This document shows, piece by piece, positions 55,808 to 64,000 of a stretch of 64,000 nucleotides of DNA (positions are counted from its first letter, which is position 1; each line of letters opens with the position of its first letter). The notes under the pieces were generated by a model, which saw only the letters and a list, made by a program, of their open reading frames with translations, was not told where the DNA came from and did not search any database. This stretch comes from Lysobacter stagni (GTDB taxonomy: Bacteria; Pseudomonadota; Gammaproteobacteria; Xanthomonadales; Xanthomonadaceae). Made by a program: the position numbers and the translations under genes. The stretch is from the NCBI RefSeq assembly GCF_030053425.1, contig NZ_JASGBI010000001.1, forward strand, positions 1,806,001 to 1,870,000. The letters run 5' to 3'.

Positions 55808-56491
55808 TCATTTACCGCCGGCAAGCTCGCGCTGCGAGAGGTGCCCGTCGTGATTGGCGTCGATCGTGTTGAAGTCCGTCGCCAGCGTGGTGTTGGACGC
55901 CGCTTCGGCGCGCGTGAGGTTGCCGTCGCGGTCGAGGTCGAGTGCGTTGAAGTCGACCTTCGCGGCGAGCGTGGAGTTCGGCGGGCTCGACGTGATCGTC
56001 GCCTGCGGTTGCACGCTGGCGGAGGCCGCGGTCGCGGCGCGCGGCGGAGGCGATGCGGGCGGCGGGTTGGCTTCCAGGGCCGCGGCATCGGCCTGCGCCT
56101 GTGCCTCGGCACTGGCGCTGCCGGCGACGGACGCCGCCGCGCTTGCATCGGCCGCGCCCATGGCGGGATTGGCGCCGACGTCCGCTACGCCCTGCGCGCC
56201 ACGCGCGTCGTACGCGGCGTTGACCGCCTTGTTGGATGCCTTCTGCGCGGCATCGGCATGCTGGTGGACGGTGGTGTAGCCACCGGGCGTGGCCGCGGCG
56301 GCGTCGCGCGCCCGCTGCGCGCTCTGGCGTGCGATTTCGGCCTGGTCCGAAGCGGTTTGCGCCGCCGATTGCGCCTGCTGCGCGGACTTCGCCGGATTGG
56401 CCGCCGTGCGCTGTGCGAAGGCGGGGCTTGCGATGCCGAGGGCCACCGCCAGGGCGGCGGTGAGCAACGGAAGGGAATTGGCTGAGTTCAT
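55808..56491 (-). CDS. Secreted EF-hand protein
   Basis: The 227-residue precursor has a signal peptide (LLTAALAVALGIASPAFA), a long Ala/Gln-rich helical region (residues ~28-150), a Pro/Ala linker, and two C-terminal EF-hands with DLDRDGNLTRAEA and DANHDGHLSQREL. It probably binds calcium outside the inner membrane. ATG 56491 is preferred because it directly precedes the signal peptide. Partners are unknown. Confidence 0.8.
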   Translation of the reverse strand: MNSANSLPLLTAALAVALGIASPAFAQRTAANPAKSAQQAQSAAQTASDQAEIARQSAQRARDAAAATPGGYTTVHQHADAAQKASNKAVNAAYDARGAQGVADVGANPAMGAADASAAASVAGSASAEAQAQADAAALEANPPPASPPPRAATAASASVQPQATITSSPPNSTLAAKVDFNALDLDRDGNLTRAEAASNTTLATDFNTIDANHDGHLSQRELAGGK

Positions 56492-56581
56492 CGTCACGCT
56501 CTCGTTGGGGAGGGCGTAGGCGACGCTAGTCCCGCGACAGTCAACCGCGGGTAAATTTCCGCGTAACGCCACGGCGATCGT

Positions 56582-57661
56582 TCATCGTCGTGAGAGCGGC
56601 GTCACCGTGGCGAAGACCGTGATTTCCTCGCGATCGTGATACAGCTGCCGCGCGCGCACCTGCAGCGGCTTCTGCGCCTGGCGTTCGAACAGATCCAGGC
56701 AAAGTCGCGTCTCGTCCCAGCGCTTCTTCATCGGCAGCTTGAGGTTGAAGATGGTGTGGCGGCACCAGCCTTCGCGCAGCCAGGTGGCCATGCGTTCGGC
56801 GACTCGGCGTGGCTGCTCGACCATGTCGCAGACCATCCAGTCCAGCGGCGCGCGCGGTTGCCAGTGGAAGCCGTCCTCGCGCAGATGCTCCACGCGTCCG
56901 CCCTCGAGCAGCTTTTCCTGCAGGGGGCCGTTGTCGACCGAGATCACGCGCAGTCCCTGGCGCGTCAGCACCCAGCTCCAGCCGCCGGGCGACGCGCCCA
57001 GGTCGGCGCCACGCATGCCTTCGCGCAGCAGCTGTTCGCGTTCCTTCTCGCTCAGCAGCACCATCAGCGCTTCTTCCAGCTTCAGTGCCGAACGGCTGGG
57101 CGCGTCGGCATGCATGCGCAGGCGCGGGATGCCCAGCGGCCATGGCGCGCTGTCGCCGGCTTCGCCGATCGCGAGCAGCACGTGGTCGCCGGCGAGGAAC
57201 ACGACGTGCAATCTGGCGCGGCGCGGGTCATCGACACCCGTGAGCCAGCCGCGCTTGCGCAGCGCCGGACGCAGTGCATTGCCGAAACTGCGCGCGAGTC
57301 CGGCCAGTGGCTTGGCTTCGTCGGAATCGGGATGCTCCACCCAGACGTCGCCGAACGTGTACGCATTGGACAGAATGGTCTCGAGCGCGCGCAGGATCGG
57401 CGTGATGCGGTCCTTCGGATCCAGTCCGCGCAACTCGGAGATCCTGGTCAGCTTCTGCCGCGCGAAGATCAGCGAATCGAACGGCAACGCCTGCGACAGC
57501 GCGCCGGCTTCGGCGCCGAGGAACTCGACGAAGCCGCTGTTGCGCTGCGTGCGTGCGTAGCCCGGGTGGCCGGCGACCGCCGCGCGCTCGCCCAGTTCGG
57601 CGGCGAGCTCGGGCTCGAAGCCGGCGCGGCAGTAGCAGAGCAGGGCGTCGCCTGGAGTCAT
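56582..57661 (-). CDS. rlmM: 23S rRNA (cytidine2498-2'-O)-methyltransferase
   Basis: RlmM methylates the 2'-OH of C2498 in 23S rRNA. The 359-residue product has a THUMP-like N-terminal half and a Rossmann half with MRGADLGASPGGWSWVLTRQ (SAM), DWMVCDMVEQP and the lysine of FNLKLPMKKRW. The length matches E. coli RlmM (366). Confidence 0.95.
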   Translation of the reverse strand: MTPGDALLCYCRAGFEPELAAELGERAAVAGHPGYARTQRNSGFVEFLGAEAGALSQALPFDSLIFARQKLTRISELRGLDPKDRITPILRALETILSNAYTFGDVWVEHPDSDEAKPLAGLARSFGNALRPALRKRGWLTGVDDPRRARLHVVFLAGDHVLLAIGEAGDSAPWPLGIPRLRMHADAPSRSALKLEEALMVLLSEKEREQLLREGMRGADLGASPGGWSWVLTRQGLRVISVDNGPLQEKLLEGGRVEHLREDGFHWQPRAPLDWMVCDMVEQPRRVAERMATWLREGWCRHTIFNLKLPMKKRWDETRLCLDLFERQAQKPLQVRARQLYHDREEITVFATVTPLSRR

Positions 57662-57709
57662 GGAATTCGCAAGAGGGAAGGTGCGTGCGCGCGGGATCGC
57701 GACGCGGGG

Positions 57710-58285
57710 TCAGTAACGTTCGCCGCCGGATTCGCCGTAGACCTTGAGCACCGCGCGGGCGTCGTCGCGATGCACGTCGCGCACGACCTCGATGCCACGG
57801 CGCTCCAGCTCGCCGACCCAGTCGGCGGGCAGCGGGCCTTCGTCGAACTCGGTCAGCGTTTCCACGTCCTCGCTGCGCGCGCCGATGACCAGCCGGTCGA
57901 TGCCGGCCCAGATCGTCGCGCCATAGCATTGGCAGCACGGCTGCGACGAGGTCGCCAGCGTGATCGGCCCGATGTGTTCGCCGACCGCGTCCTCGTTGAG
58001 TCGCGCGCGCTGCGTGCGCTGTTGCGCCAGCATGTAGGTCATCGTCTCGGCGTGCGCCAGCGAGCAGCTGTGCGGCAACACGCGGTTCACGCCGACGGCG
58101 ATGATGCGGTCGTCGGGGCCGAACACCGCCGCGCCGAACGGACCACCGCTGCCGGCTTCGATGTTCAGTCGCGACAGGTGGATGGCGAGTTCGACCTTGG
58201 CTTCATCGCCCGCGTACGCGCGATCGGTGTCGACCGCCTCGTGCACCCACGCCGGCAGGGTGAGATGGACCTGCGCGTACAGCAT
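57710..58285 (-). CDS. Nucleoside/nucleobase deaminase (CDA superfamily)
   Basis: The 191-residue zinc deaminase has the catalytic HAE (LAHAETMTYML) and the zinc pair QPCCQCYGATIW, with GPFGAAVFGPDDRIIAVGVN. The N-terminal ~35 residues are an extra helix before the core. The pattern is closest to guanine/adenosine deaminases of the CDA fold; the substrate is open. It overlaps the lipoprotein gene upstream by one base, so they are co-transcribed. Confidence 0.85.
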   Translation of the reverse strand: MLYAQVHLTLPAWVHEAVDTDRAYAGDEAKVELAIHLSRLNIEAGSGGPFGAAVFGPDDRIIAVGVNRVLPHSCSLAHAETMTYMLAQQRTQRARLNEDAVGEHIGPITLATSSQPCCQCYGATIWAGIDRLVIGARSEDVETLTEFDEGPLPADWVGELERRGIEVVRDVHRDDARAVLKVYGESGGERY

Positions 58286-58716
58286 CAGTGCACCATCTCC
58301 ACTTCGGCGATCTTGTCCTTGCACTGGCCCTGCACGCACTGGCAGCCCTCGATGGGCTTGAAGCCACACACCGACATGCGCCCGCTGCGCGCGCATTCGC
58401 GCTGCACGCCTTCGGGATCGGTCGGACTGTCGACGTTCACGCACGCCGGCAACGAACCGCAGCAGTTGCCGACGTTCTTCACGATGCACTGTGCATCGGT
58501 GGTGCAGCTGCGATCGATCACGACGGGCGCGTCGCGGCCGCCGGGGCGCGCGGCCGGTCGCGCGTCGGTGCGGGCCGGGCGGGTCGCGCCTTGCGTGGGC
58601 GCGGGGGCCTGCGTCGATTCCGGTGCGGCGGTCGGCGCACTGTCGGCCGGCGCCGCTGCGCAGGCGGCGAGCAGGCAGATCGACAGGGCCAGCAGTGCGG
58701 TCAGAAAGCGACGCAT
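58285..58716 (-). CDS. Cysteine-rich lipoprotein of unknown function
   Basis: The 143-residue lipoprotein has the lipobox LLAAC (residues ~15-19), a Pro/Ala/Thr linker of ~45 residues and a compact domain with ten cysteines (CTTDAQC, GNCCGSLPAC, ECARSGRMSVC, GCQCVQGQC). The even number suggests a disulfide-knotted periplasmic domain. It lies between glnS and the deaminase on the same strand. Confidence 0.75.
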   Translation of the reverse strand: MRRFLTALLALSICLLAACAAAPADSAPTAAPESTQAPAPTQGATRPARTDARPAARPGGRDAPVVIDRSCTTDAQCIVKNVGNCCGSLPACVNVDSPTDPEGVQRECARSGRMSVCGFKPIEGCQCVQGQCKDKIAEVEMVH

Positions 58717-58730
58717 GGAGTTCTCCTTGC

Positions 58731-60512
<1,782 letters not shown>

Positions 60513-60627
60513 GCGTGATGACTGATGCGGGTAAGACCGTCAAGTTTAGCCCGTGCGGGGGTGTGCCGCCGGTTCACGTTCCCGCACAGGCGTATGCTCG
60601 CCTGGAGCCCCACTCCGGAGCGCCGCC

Positions 60628-60900
60628 ATGAAAGTCGTCTACGAAGCCGCCAACCTGATCGACGCGCATCTGGTGAAGCATGCCCTGGAGGCGCAGGAGA
60701 TCCCCGTATTCCTGCAGGGCGAGGCGCTGATGGGCGGCATGGGCGAGCTGCCGCTGTTCGGCACCATCCTGGTGTGCGTGCCGGACGTGGTCTGGCCCGA
60801 GGCGTCGGCGATCGTGTCCGCGCTCCCGCTGAACCAGCCGGACGCCGCCAGCGACGACGATGAGGCCCCGGACGGCGCCTCGGGCTGGCTTCCCGCCTGA
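60628..60900 (+). CDS. DUF2007-domain small protein
   Basis: The 90-residue protein starts MKVVYEAANLIDAHLVKHAL, continues with FLQGEAL, and ends with an acidic tail. DUF2007 proteins are small putative signal-transducing or nitrogen-regulatory-fold proteins without known function. It lies 48 bases ahead of apt and may be co-transcribed. Confidence 0.85.
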   Translation: MKVVYEAANLIDAHLVKHALEAQEIPVFLQGEALMGGMGELPLFGTILVCVPDVVWPEASAIVSALPLNQPDAASDDDEAPDGASGWLPA

Positions 60901-60948
60901 ATGGCGCGTTTGCGGGTATCGTGTCCGCCCCCTCGACGGGCCGTCCCC

Positions 60949-61473
60949 ATGTCCGTTTTCGATTTCGACGCCCTGATCCGCACTGTCGCCGACTTTCCCA
61001 AGCCCGGCGTGACCTTCCGCGACGTGACGCCGCTGCTGGCCGACGCCGGTGGCTTCGCGCGCTGCATCGACGCGCTGGCCGAGCCGTGGCAGGGCAGCCA
61101 GGTGCAGGCGGTGTGCGGGATCGAGTCGCGCGGCTTCATCTTCGGCGCGGCGCTGGCGCAGAAGCTGCATGCCGGCTTCGTGCCACTGCGCAAGCCAGGC
61201 AAGCTGCCGCCGCCGCTGGTGCAGGTGGAGTACGCGCTGGAATACGGCACCGATCGCCTGCAGGCCCGCAACGATGCACTGCGCCCCGGTGAGCGCACGC
61301 TGATCGTCGACGACGTGCTCGCCACCGGCGGCACGCTGGCGGCGGCGCGCGAACTGGTCGCGATGCTGGGCGCCGAACTGGTGGGCGCGAGCGTGCTGAT
61401 CGAGCTGGACGCACTGGGCGGCCGTTCGCGCTGGCCCGCCGGCGTCCCGCTGCACGCCCTGCTGCATTACTGA
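60949..61473 (+). CDS. apt: Adenine phosphoribosyltransferase
   Basis: Apt salvages adenine to AMP with PRPP. The 174-residue enzyme has [42 protein letters not shown] and the PRPP loop [16 protein letters not shown]. Confidence 0.97.
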   Translation: MSVFDFDALIRTVADFPKPGVTFRDVTPLLADAGGFARCIDALAEPWQGSQVQAVCGIESRGFIFGAALAQKLHAGFVPLRKPGKLPPPLVQVEYALEYGTDRLQARNDALRPGERTLIVDDVLATGGTLAAARELVAMLGAELVGASVLIELDALGGRSRWPAGVPLHALLHY

Positions 61474-61559
61474 CGCCTGCGCGCGACGCGAACATCGCGG
61501 CGGCCGCGCTAGAGTCGCGCCGCTGGCGCCAGGCCAGCCCACCTCGCGGGGTCGGCCGG

Positions 61560-62135
61560 ATGGACGCATTCAATTACCTGTCGGTGATGGTGTCCATGGT
61601 GCTGGGCCTGGGCCTGACCCAGCTGTTCGCGGGCATCGGCAACATGGTGCAGGTGCGCCGTCGCGTGAAGCCGTACTGGGTGCACTCGGTCTGGATCGTG
61701 TTGATGATGGGTCTGCACATCCAGATGTGGTGGTCGTTCTGGATGCTGCGTGTCGTCCAGGAGTGGACCTACACCGGTTTCGCCTTCGTCCTGCTCGGGC
61801 CGGCGACGCTGGTCATCTCCAGCCACGTGCTGCTGCCCGAGCTGGTCGACGGCACCATCGACGTGGAAAAGCACTACTACGACACGCGCCGCGTGTTCTT
61901 CGGCCTGCTCGCCGGCGCCGGGGCATGGGCGCTCGTGCTGGAAGCGGGGATGGGGCTGCGTTCGCTGATCGTGCCGTTCCGCATGGTGCAGGTGTTCGGC
62001 ATCGTGCTGATGGTGCTGTGCGCATGGACCGCCAACCGGCGCGTGCATGCGGTCAGCACGTTCATCGTCATCGCGATGCTGGTGAGCACGACGCTGCTTA
62101 CGCGCTACCGGTTGGGGCAGGTCGGGATGGAGTGA
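61560..62135 (+). CDS. Membrane protein of unknown function
   Basis: The 191-residue protein starts MDAFNYLSVMVSMVLGLGLT and has about six hydrophobic segments. It has no known domain. It stands alone between apt and the convergent oxyR. The start lacks a clear ribosome site. Confidence 0.75.
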   Translation: MDAFNYLSVMVSMVLGLGLTQLFAGIGNMVQVRRRVKPYWVHSVWIVLMMGLHIQMWWSFWMLRVVQEWTYTGFAFVLLGPATLVISSHVLLPELVDGTIDVEKHYYDTRRVFFGLLAGAGAWALVLEAGMGLRSLIVPFRMVQVFGIVLMVLCAWTANRRVHAVSTFIVIAMLVSTTLLTRYRLGQVGME

Positions 62136-62165
62136 GCGGGCGTGCGCGCTCACCGCGGCTGTGGA

Positions 62166-63107
62166 TCAGAGCCGGCTGTCCTTCGACGGCGTCGCAACCG
62201 GTGCGGGCGGTCGCAGCAGCTGCTCGGGGAGCGCGCGGAACTCCGCCGCCAGCTGCATCAGGAAATCGCCCATCGCGGAACTGCGACGCCACACCATCGC
62301 GATCTGCCGGTGCGGCGCGTCGCCGCGGAAACGCAGCAGGCGGATGTCGGGTGAAGCGGGGACCGGTGGCTGCACCGCGAGCACCGGCAGCAGCGTGATG
62401 CCCACGCCGGCGGCGACCATCTGCCGCAGTGTTTCCAGGCTGGTGGCGCGGAAACCGTCGCGTTCGTCGGCGCCGGCCATGTGGCACACGTCCAGCGCCT
62501 GGTCGCGCAGGCAGTGGCCTTCCTCGAGCAGCAGCAGGTGCTGATGGTCGAGATCGTGCAGGTCGAGCGAGTCGTGCTCGGCCATCGGGTGCTGTTGCGG
62601 CACGGCGAGCAGGAACGGCTCGTCGAACAGCACTTCGACGTGCAACTGGTCGTCGTGGATCGGCAGCGCGAGCAGGCCGGCGTCGAGGCGGCCGTCGCGC
62701 AGGCGCGTGAGGATCTGGTCGGTCTTCTCTTCGATCAGCAGCAGTTCCAGACGCGGAAAACGCTGGCGCAGGCGCGGCACGATGTGGGGTAACAGATACG
62801 GGCCCAGCGTGGGGAACAGGCCCAGTCGCACGGTTCCCGCTTCCGGATCCTGGCTGCGCCGTGCGATCTCCGCCATCTGCTCGACATCGGCGATGACCTT
62901 GCGCGCACGCTCGGCGACTTCGCGTCCCACGGGCGTGAGCATCACGCGACGCGGCGCGCGCTCCACGAGCGCGACCCCGAGCTCGTCCTCGAGCTTCTTG
63001 ATCTGCGTGGACAGGGTGGGCTGGCTGACGAAGCTCGCGGCGGCGGCACGACCGAAATGCTTGTGGTCGGCGAGGGCTACCAGGTACTTGAGGTCGCGCA
63101 GGTTCAC
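62166..63107 (-). CDS. oxyR: Hydrogen peroxide-sensing regulator OxyR
   Basis: This LysR-type regulator activates peroxide defence. The 313-residue product has an N-terminal winged helix (FGRAAAASFVSQPTLSTQI) and a ligand domain with the redox cysteines at exactly C199 and C208 (GHCLRDQALDVC). The start is a GTG at 63107 behind a GAGGGTGG site. It follows ahpF, as in Xanthomonas ahpC-ahpF-oxyR, so it may be transcribed with it. Confidence 0.97.
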   Translation of the reverse strand: MNLRDLKYLVALADHKHFGRAAAASFVSQPTLSTQIKKLEDELGVALVERAPRRVMLTPVGREVAERARKVIADVEQMAEIARRSQDPEAGTVRLGLFPTLGPYLLPHIVPRLRQRFPRLELLLIEEKTDQILTRLRDGRLDAGLLALPIHDDQLHVEVLFDEPFLLAVPQQHPMAEHDSLDLHDLDHQHLLLLEEGHCLRDQALDVCHMAGADERDGFRATSLETLRQMVAAGVGITLLPVLAVQPPVPASPDIRLLRFRGDAPHRQIAMVWRRSSAMGDFLMQLAAEFRALPEQLLRPPAPVATPSKDSRL

Positions 63108-63135
63108 GTGTCCACCCTCGCCTTGACCGTAGGAG

Positions 63136-63156
63136 GCGGGGCCGTAACGGCCCCGC
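63136..63156 (-). promoter_or_regulatory. 9-bp hairpin between ahpF and oxyR
   Basis: GCGGGGCCG and CGGCCCCGC pair around a three-base loop in the 70-base gap. It may attenuate or separate the ahpF and oxyR transcripts; no U-run follows. Confidence 0.5.
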
Positions 63157-63177
63157 GGGGATAGTAACCGCCCGTTG

Positions 63178-64000
63178 TCAGGCCGCGACGGCCGAAGCCT
63201 GTTCGGTGGTGACGCTGGTGCGGATCAGGTGGTCGAACGCGCTGAGCGCGGCCGTGGAGCCGGCGCCCATCGCGATCACGATCTGCTTGTACGGCACGGT
63301 GGTGGCATCGCCCGCGGCGAACACGCCGGGGACCGAGGTCTGGCCGCGCTCGTCGATGACGATCTCGCCGCGCGGCGACAGCGCGACGGCGCCCTTCAGC
63401 CATTCCGTGTTCGGCAGCAGGCCGATCTGGACGAAGATGCCTTCCAGGTCGATGCGGTGCGAATCGCCGCCGACGCGGTCTTTGTAGACCAGACCGGTGA
63501 CCTTGCTGCCATCGCCGAGCACTTCGGTGGTCTGGCCGCTGACGATCACGCGTACGTTCGGAAGGCTGCGCAGCTTGCGCTGCAACACCTCGTCGGCGCG
63601 CAGCTGGCCGTCGAACTCCACCAGCGTGACATGCGAGACGATGCCGGCCAGGTCGATGGCCGCTTCGACGCCGGAATTGCCGCCGCCGATCACCGCCACG
63701 CGCTTGCCCTTGAACAGCGGGCCGTCGCAGTGCGGGCAATAGGCCACGCCCTTGTTGCGGTACTGGTCCTCGCCGGGCACGTTCATCTGGCGCCAGCGTG
63801 CGCCGGTGGACAGCACCACGCTGCGCGACTTCAGCGACGCGCCGTTCTCCAGGCGCACCTCGATCAGCCCGCCAGGTTCGCTGGCCGGAATCAGCTTCGT
63901 CGCGCGCTGCAGGTTCATCACGTCGACCTCGTACTCGCGCACGTGCTGCTCCAGCGCGCTGGCGAGCTTGGGGCCTTCGGTGTGCGGCACCGAGATGAAG
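63178..64000 (-). CDS. ahpF: Alkyl hydroperoxide reductase subunit F, 5' part outside window
   Basis: AhpF reduces AhpC with NADH. The visible ~273 C-terminal residues enter at FISVPHTEG and contain the NADH/FAD domains: [15 protein letters not shown], the redox CPHC in [25 protein letters not shown] and [15 protein letters not shown]. The N-terminal thioredoxin-like part lies beyond 64000, where ahpC is also expected. Confidence 0.95.
   Translation of the reverse strand, partial: FISVPHTEGPKLASALEQHVREYEVDVMNLQRATKLIPASEPGGLIEVRLENGASLKSRSVVLSTGARWRQMNVPGEDQYRNKGVAYCPHCDGPLFKGKRVAVIGGGNSGVEAAIDLAGIVSHVTLVEFDGQLRADEVLQRKLRSLPNVRVIVSGQTTEVLGDGSKVTGLVYKDRVGGDSHRIDLEGIFVQIGLLPNTEWLKGAVALSPRGEIVIDERGQTSVPGVFAAGDATTVPYKQIVIAMGAGSTAALSAFDHLIRTSVTTEQASAVAA

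Overview
The window is strongly GC-rich, densely packed chromosomal DNA. Gene content and order point to a gammaproteobacterium of the Xanthomonadaceae/Lysobacteraceae, most likely Lysobacter or a close relative. This is an inference from protein character, the complete pil-chp chemosensory operon, the oxyR/ahpF pair and REP-like GTCATCCCCG...CGGGGATGAC inverted repeats. No prophage, insertion sequence, CRISPR array, rRNA or tRNA was seen. Most of the window is core genome with accessory touches.

Layout. 1-4.9 kb: a truncated two-domain glycosyltransferase (minus), divergent from a class A penicillin-binding protein (PBP1b) and a TPR lipoprotein. 5.0-7.9 kb: a DinG/YoaA helicase and tsaB, then a REP doublet. 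8.0-9.8 kb (minus): gshB and a TonB-like protein. 10.2-22.1 kb: pilG-pilH-pilI-pilJ-chpA-chpB-chpC, the pathway controlling type IV pilus twitching motility. pilK (CheR methyltransferase) is absent and the ChpB methylesterase domain has lost its catalytic residues. ChpA carries a long charged-helix insert. 22.1-28.7 kb: an acetyltransferase-like membrane protein, rsmE/bioA (minus), the nudE-cysQ-mazG metabolite clean-up cluster, and two small membrane proteins. 28.8-34.5 kb: a two-component system followed by a MacA/MacB-type efflux or export system whose adaptor has an unusual inserted domain. 34.6-42.8 kb: isoaspartyl peptidase behind a hexanucleotide repeat, VOC and ABM enzymes, dgkA, terC, a lemA/TPM-domain trio, and lgt-thyA. 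42.8-50.5 kb: folA facing apaH-apaG-rsmA-pdxA-surA-lptD, the same order as in E. coli. 50.6-56.5 kb: msrB, an HDAC-like hydrolase/cobalamin adenosyltransferase/DUF6580 cluster, two ubiquinone hydroxylases and an EF-hand protein. 56.6-64 kb: rlmM, a nucleoside deaminase, a Cys-rich lipoprotein, glnS, a DUF2007 protein, apt, oxyR and the 3' part of ahpF.

Many genes are coupled by 4-base ATGA/GTGA-type overlaps (PBP1b/lipoprotein, dinG/tsaB, gshB/tonB, pilI/pilJ, chpC/acetyltransferase, nudE/cysQ/mazG, macB, ubiH/ubiI-like, lptD/surA, rsmA/pdxA). The strongest points for follow-up are the adaptation-free chemosensory system with modified ChpA, the Spy/CpxP-like duplicated insert in the MacA-like adaptor, and the DUF6580-adenosyltransferase pairing.
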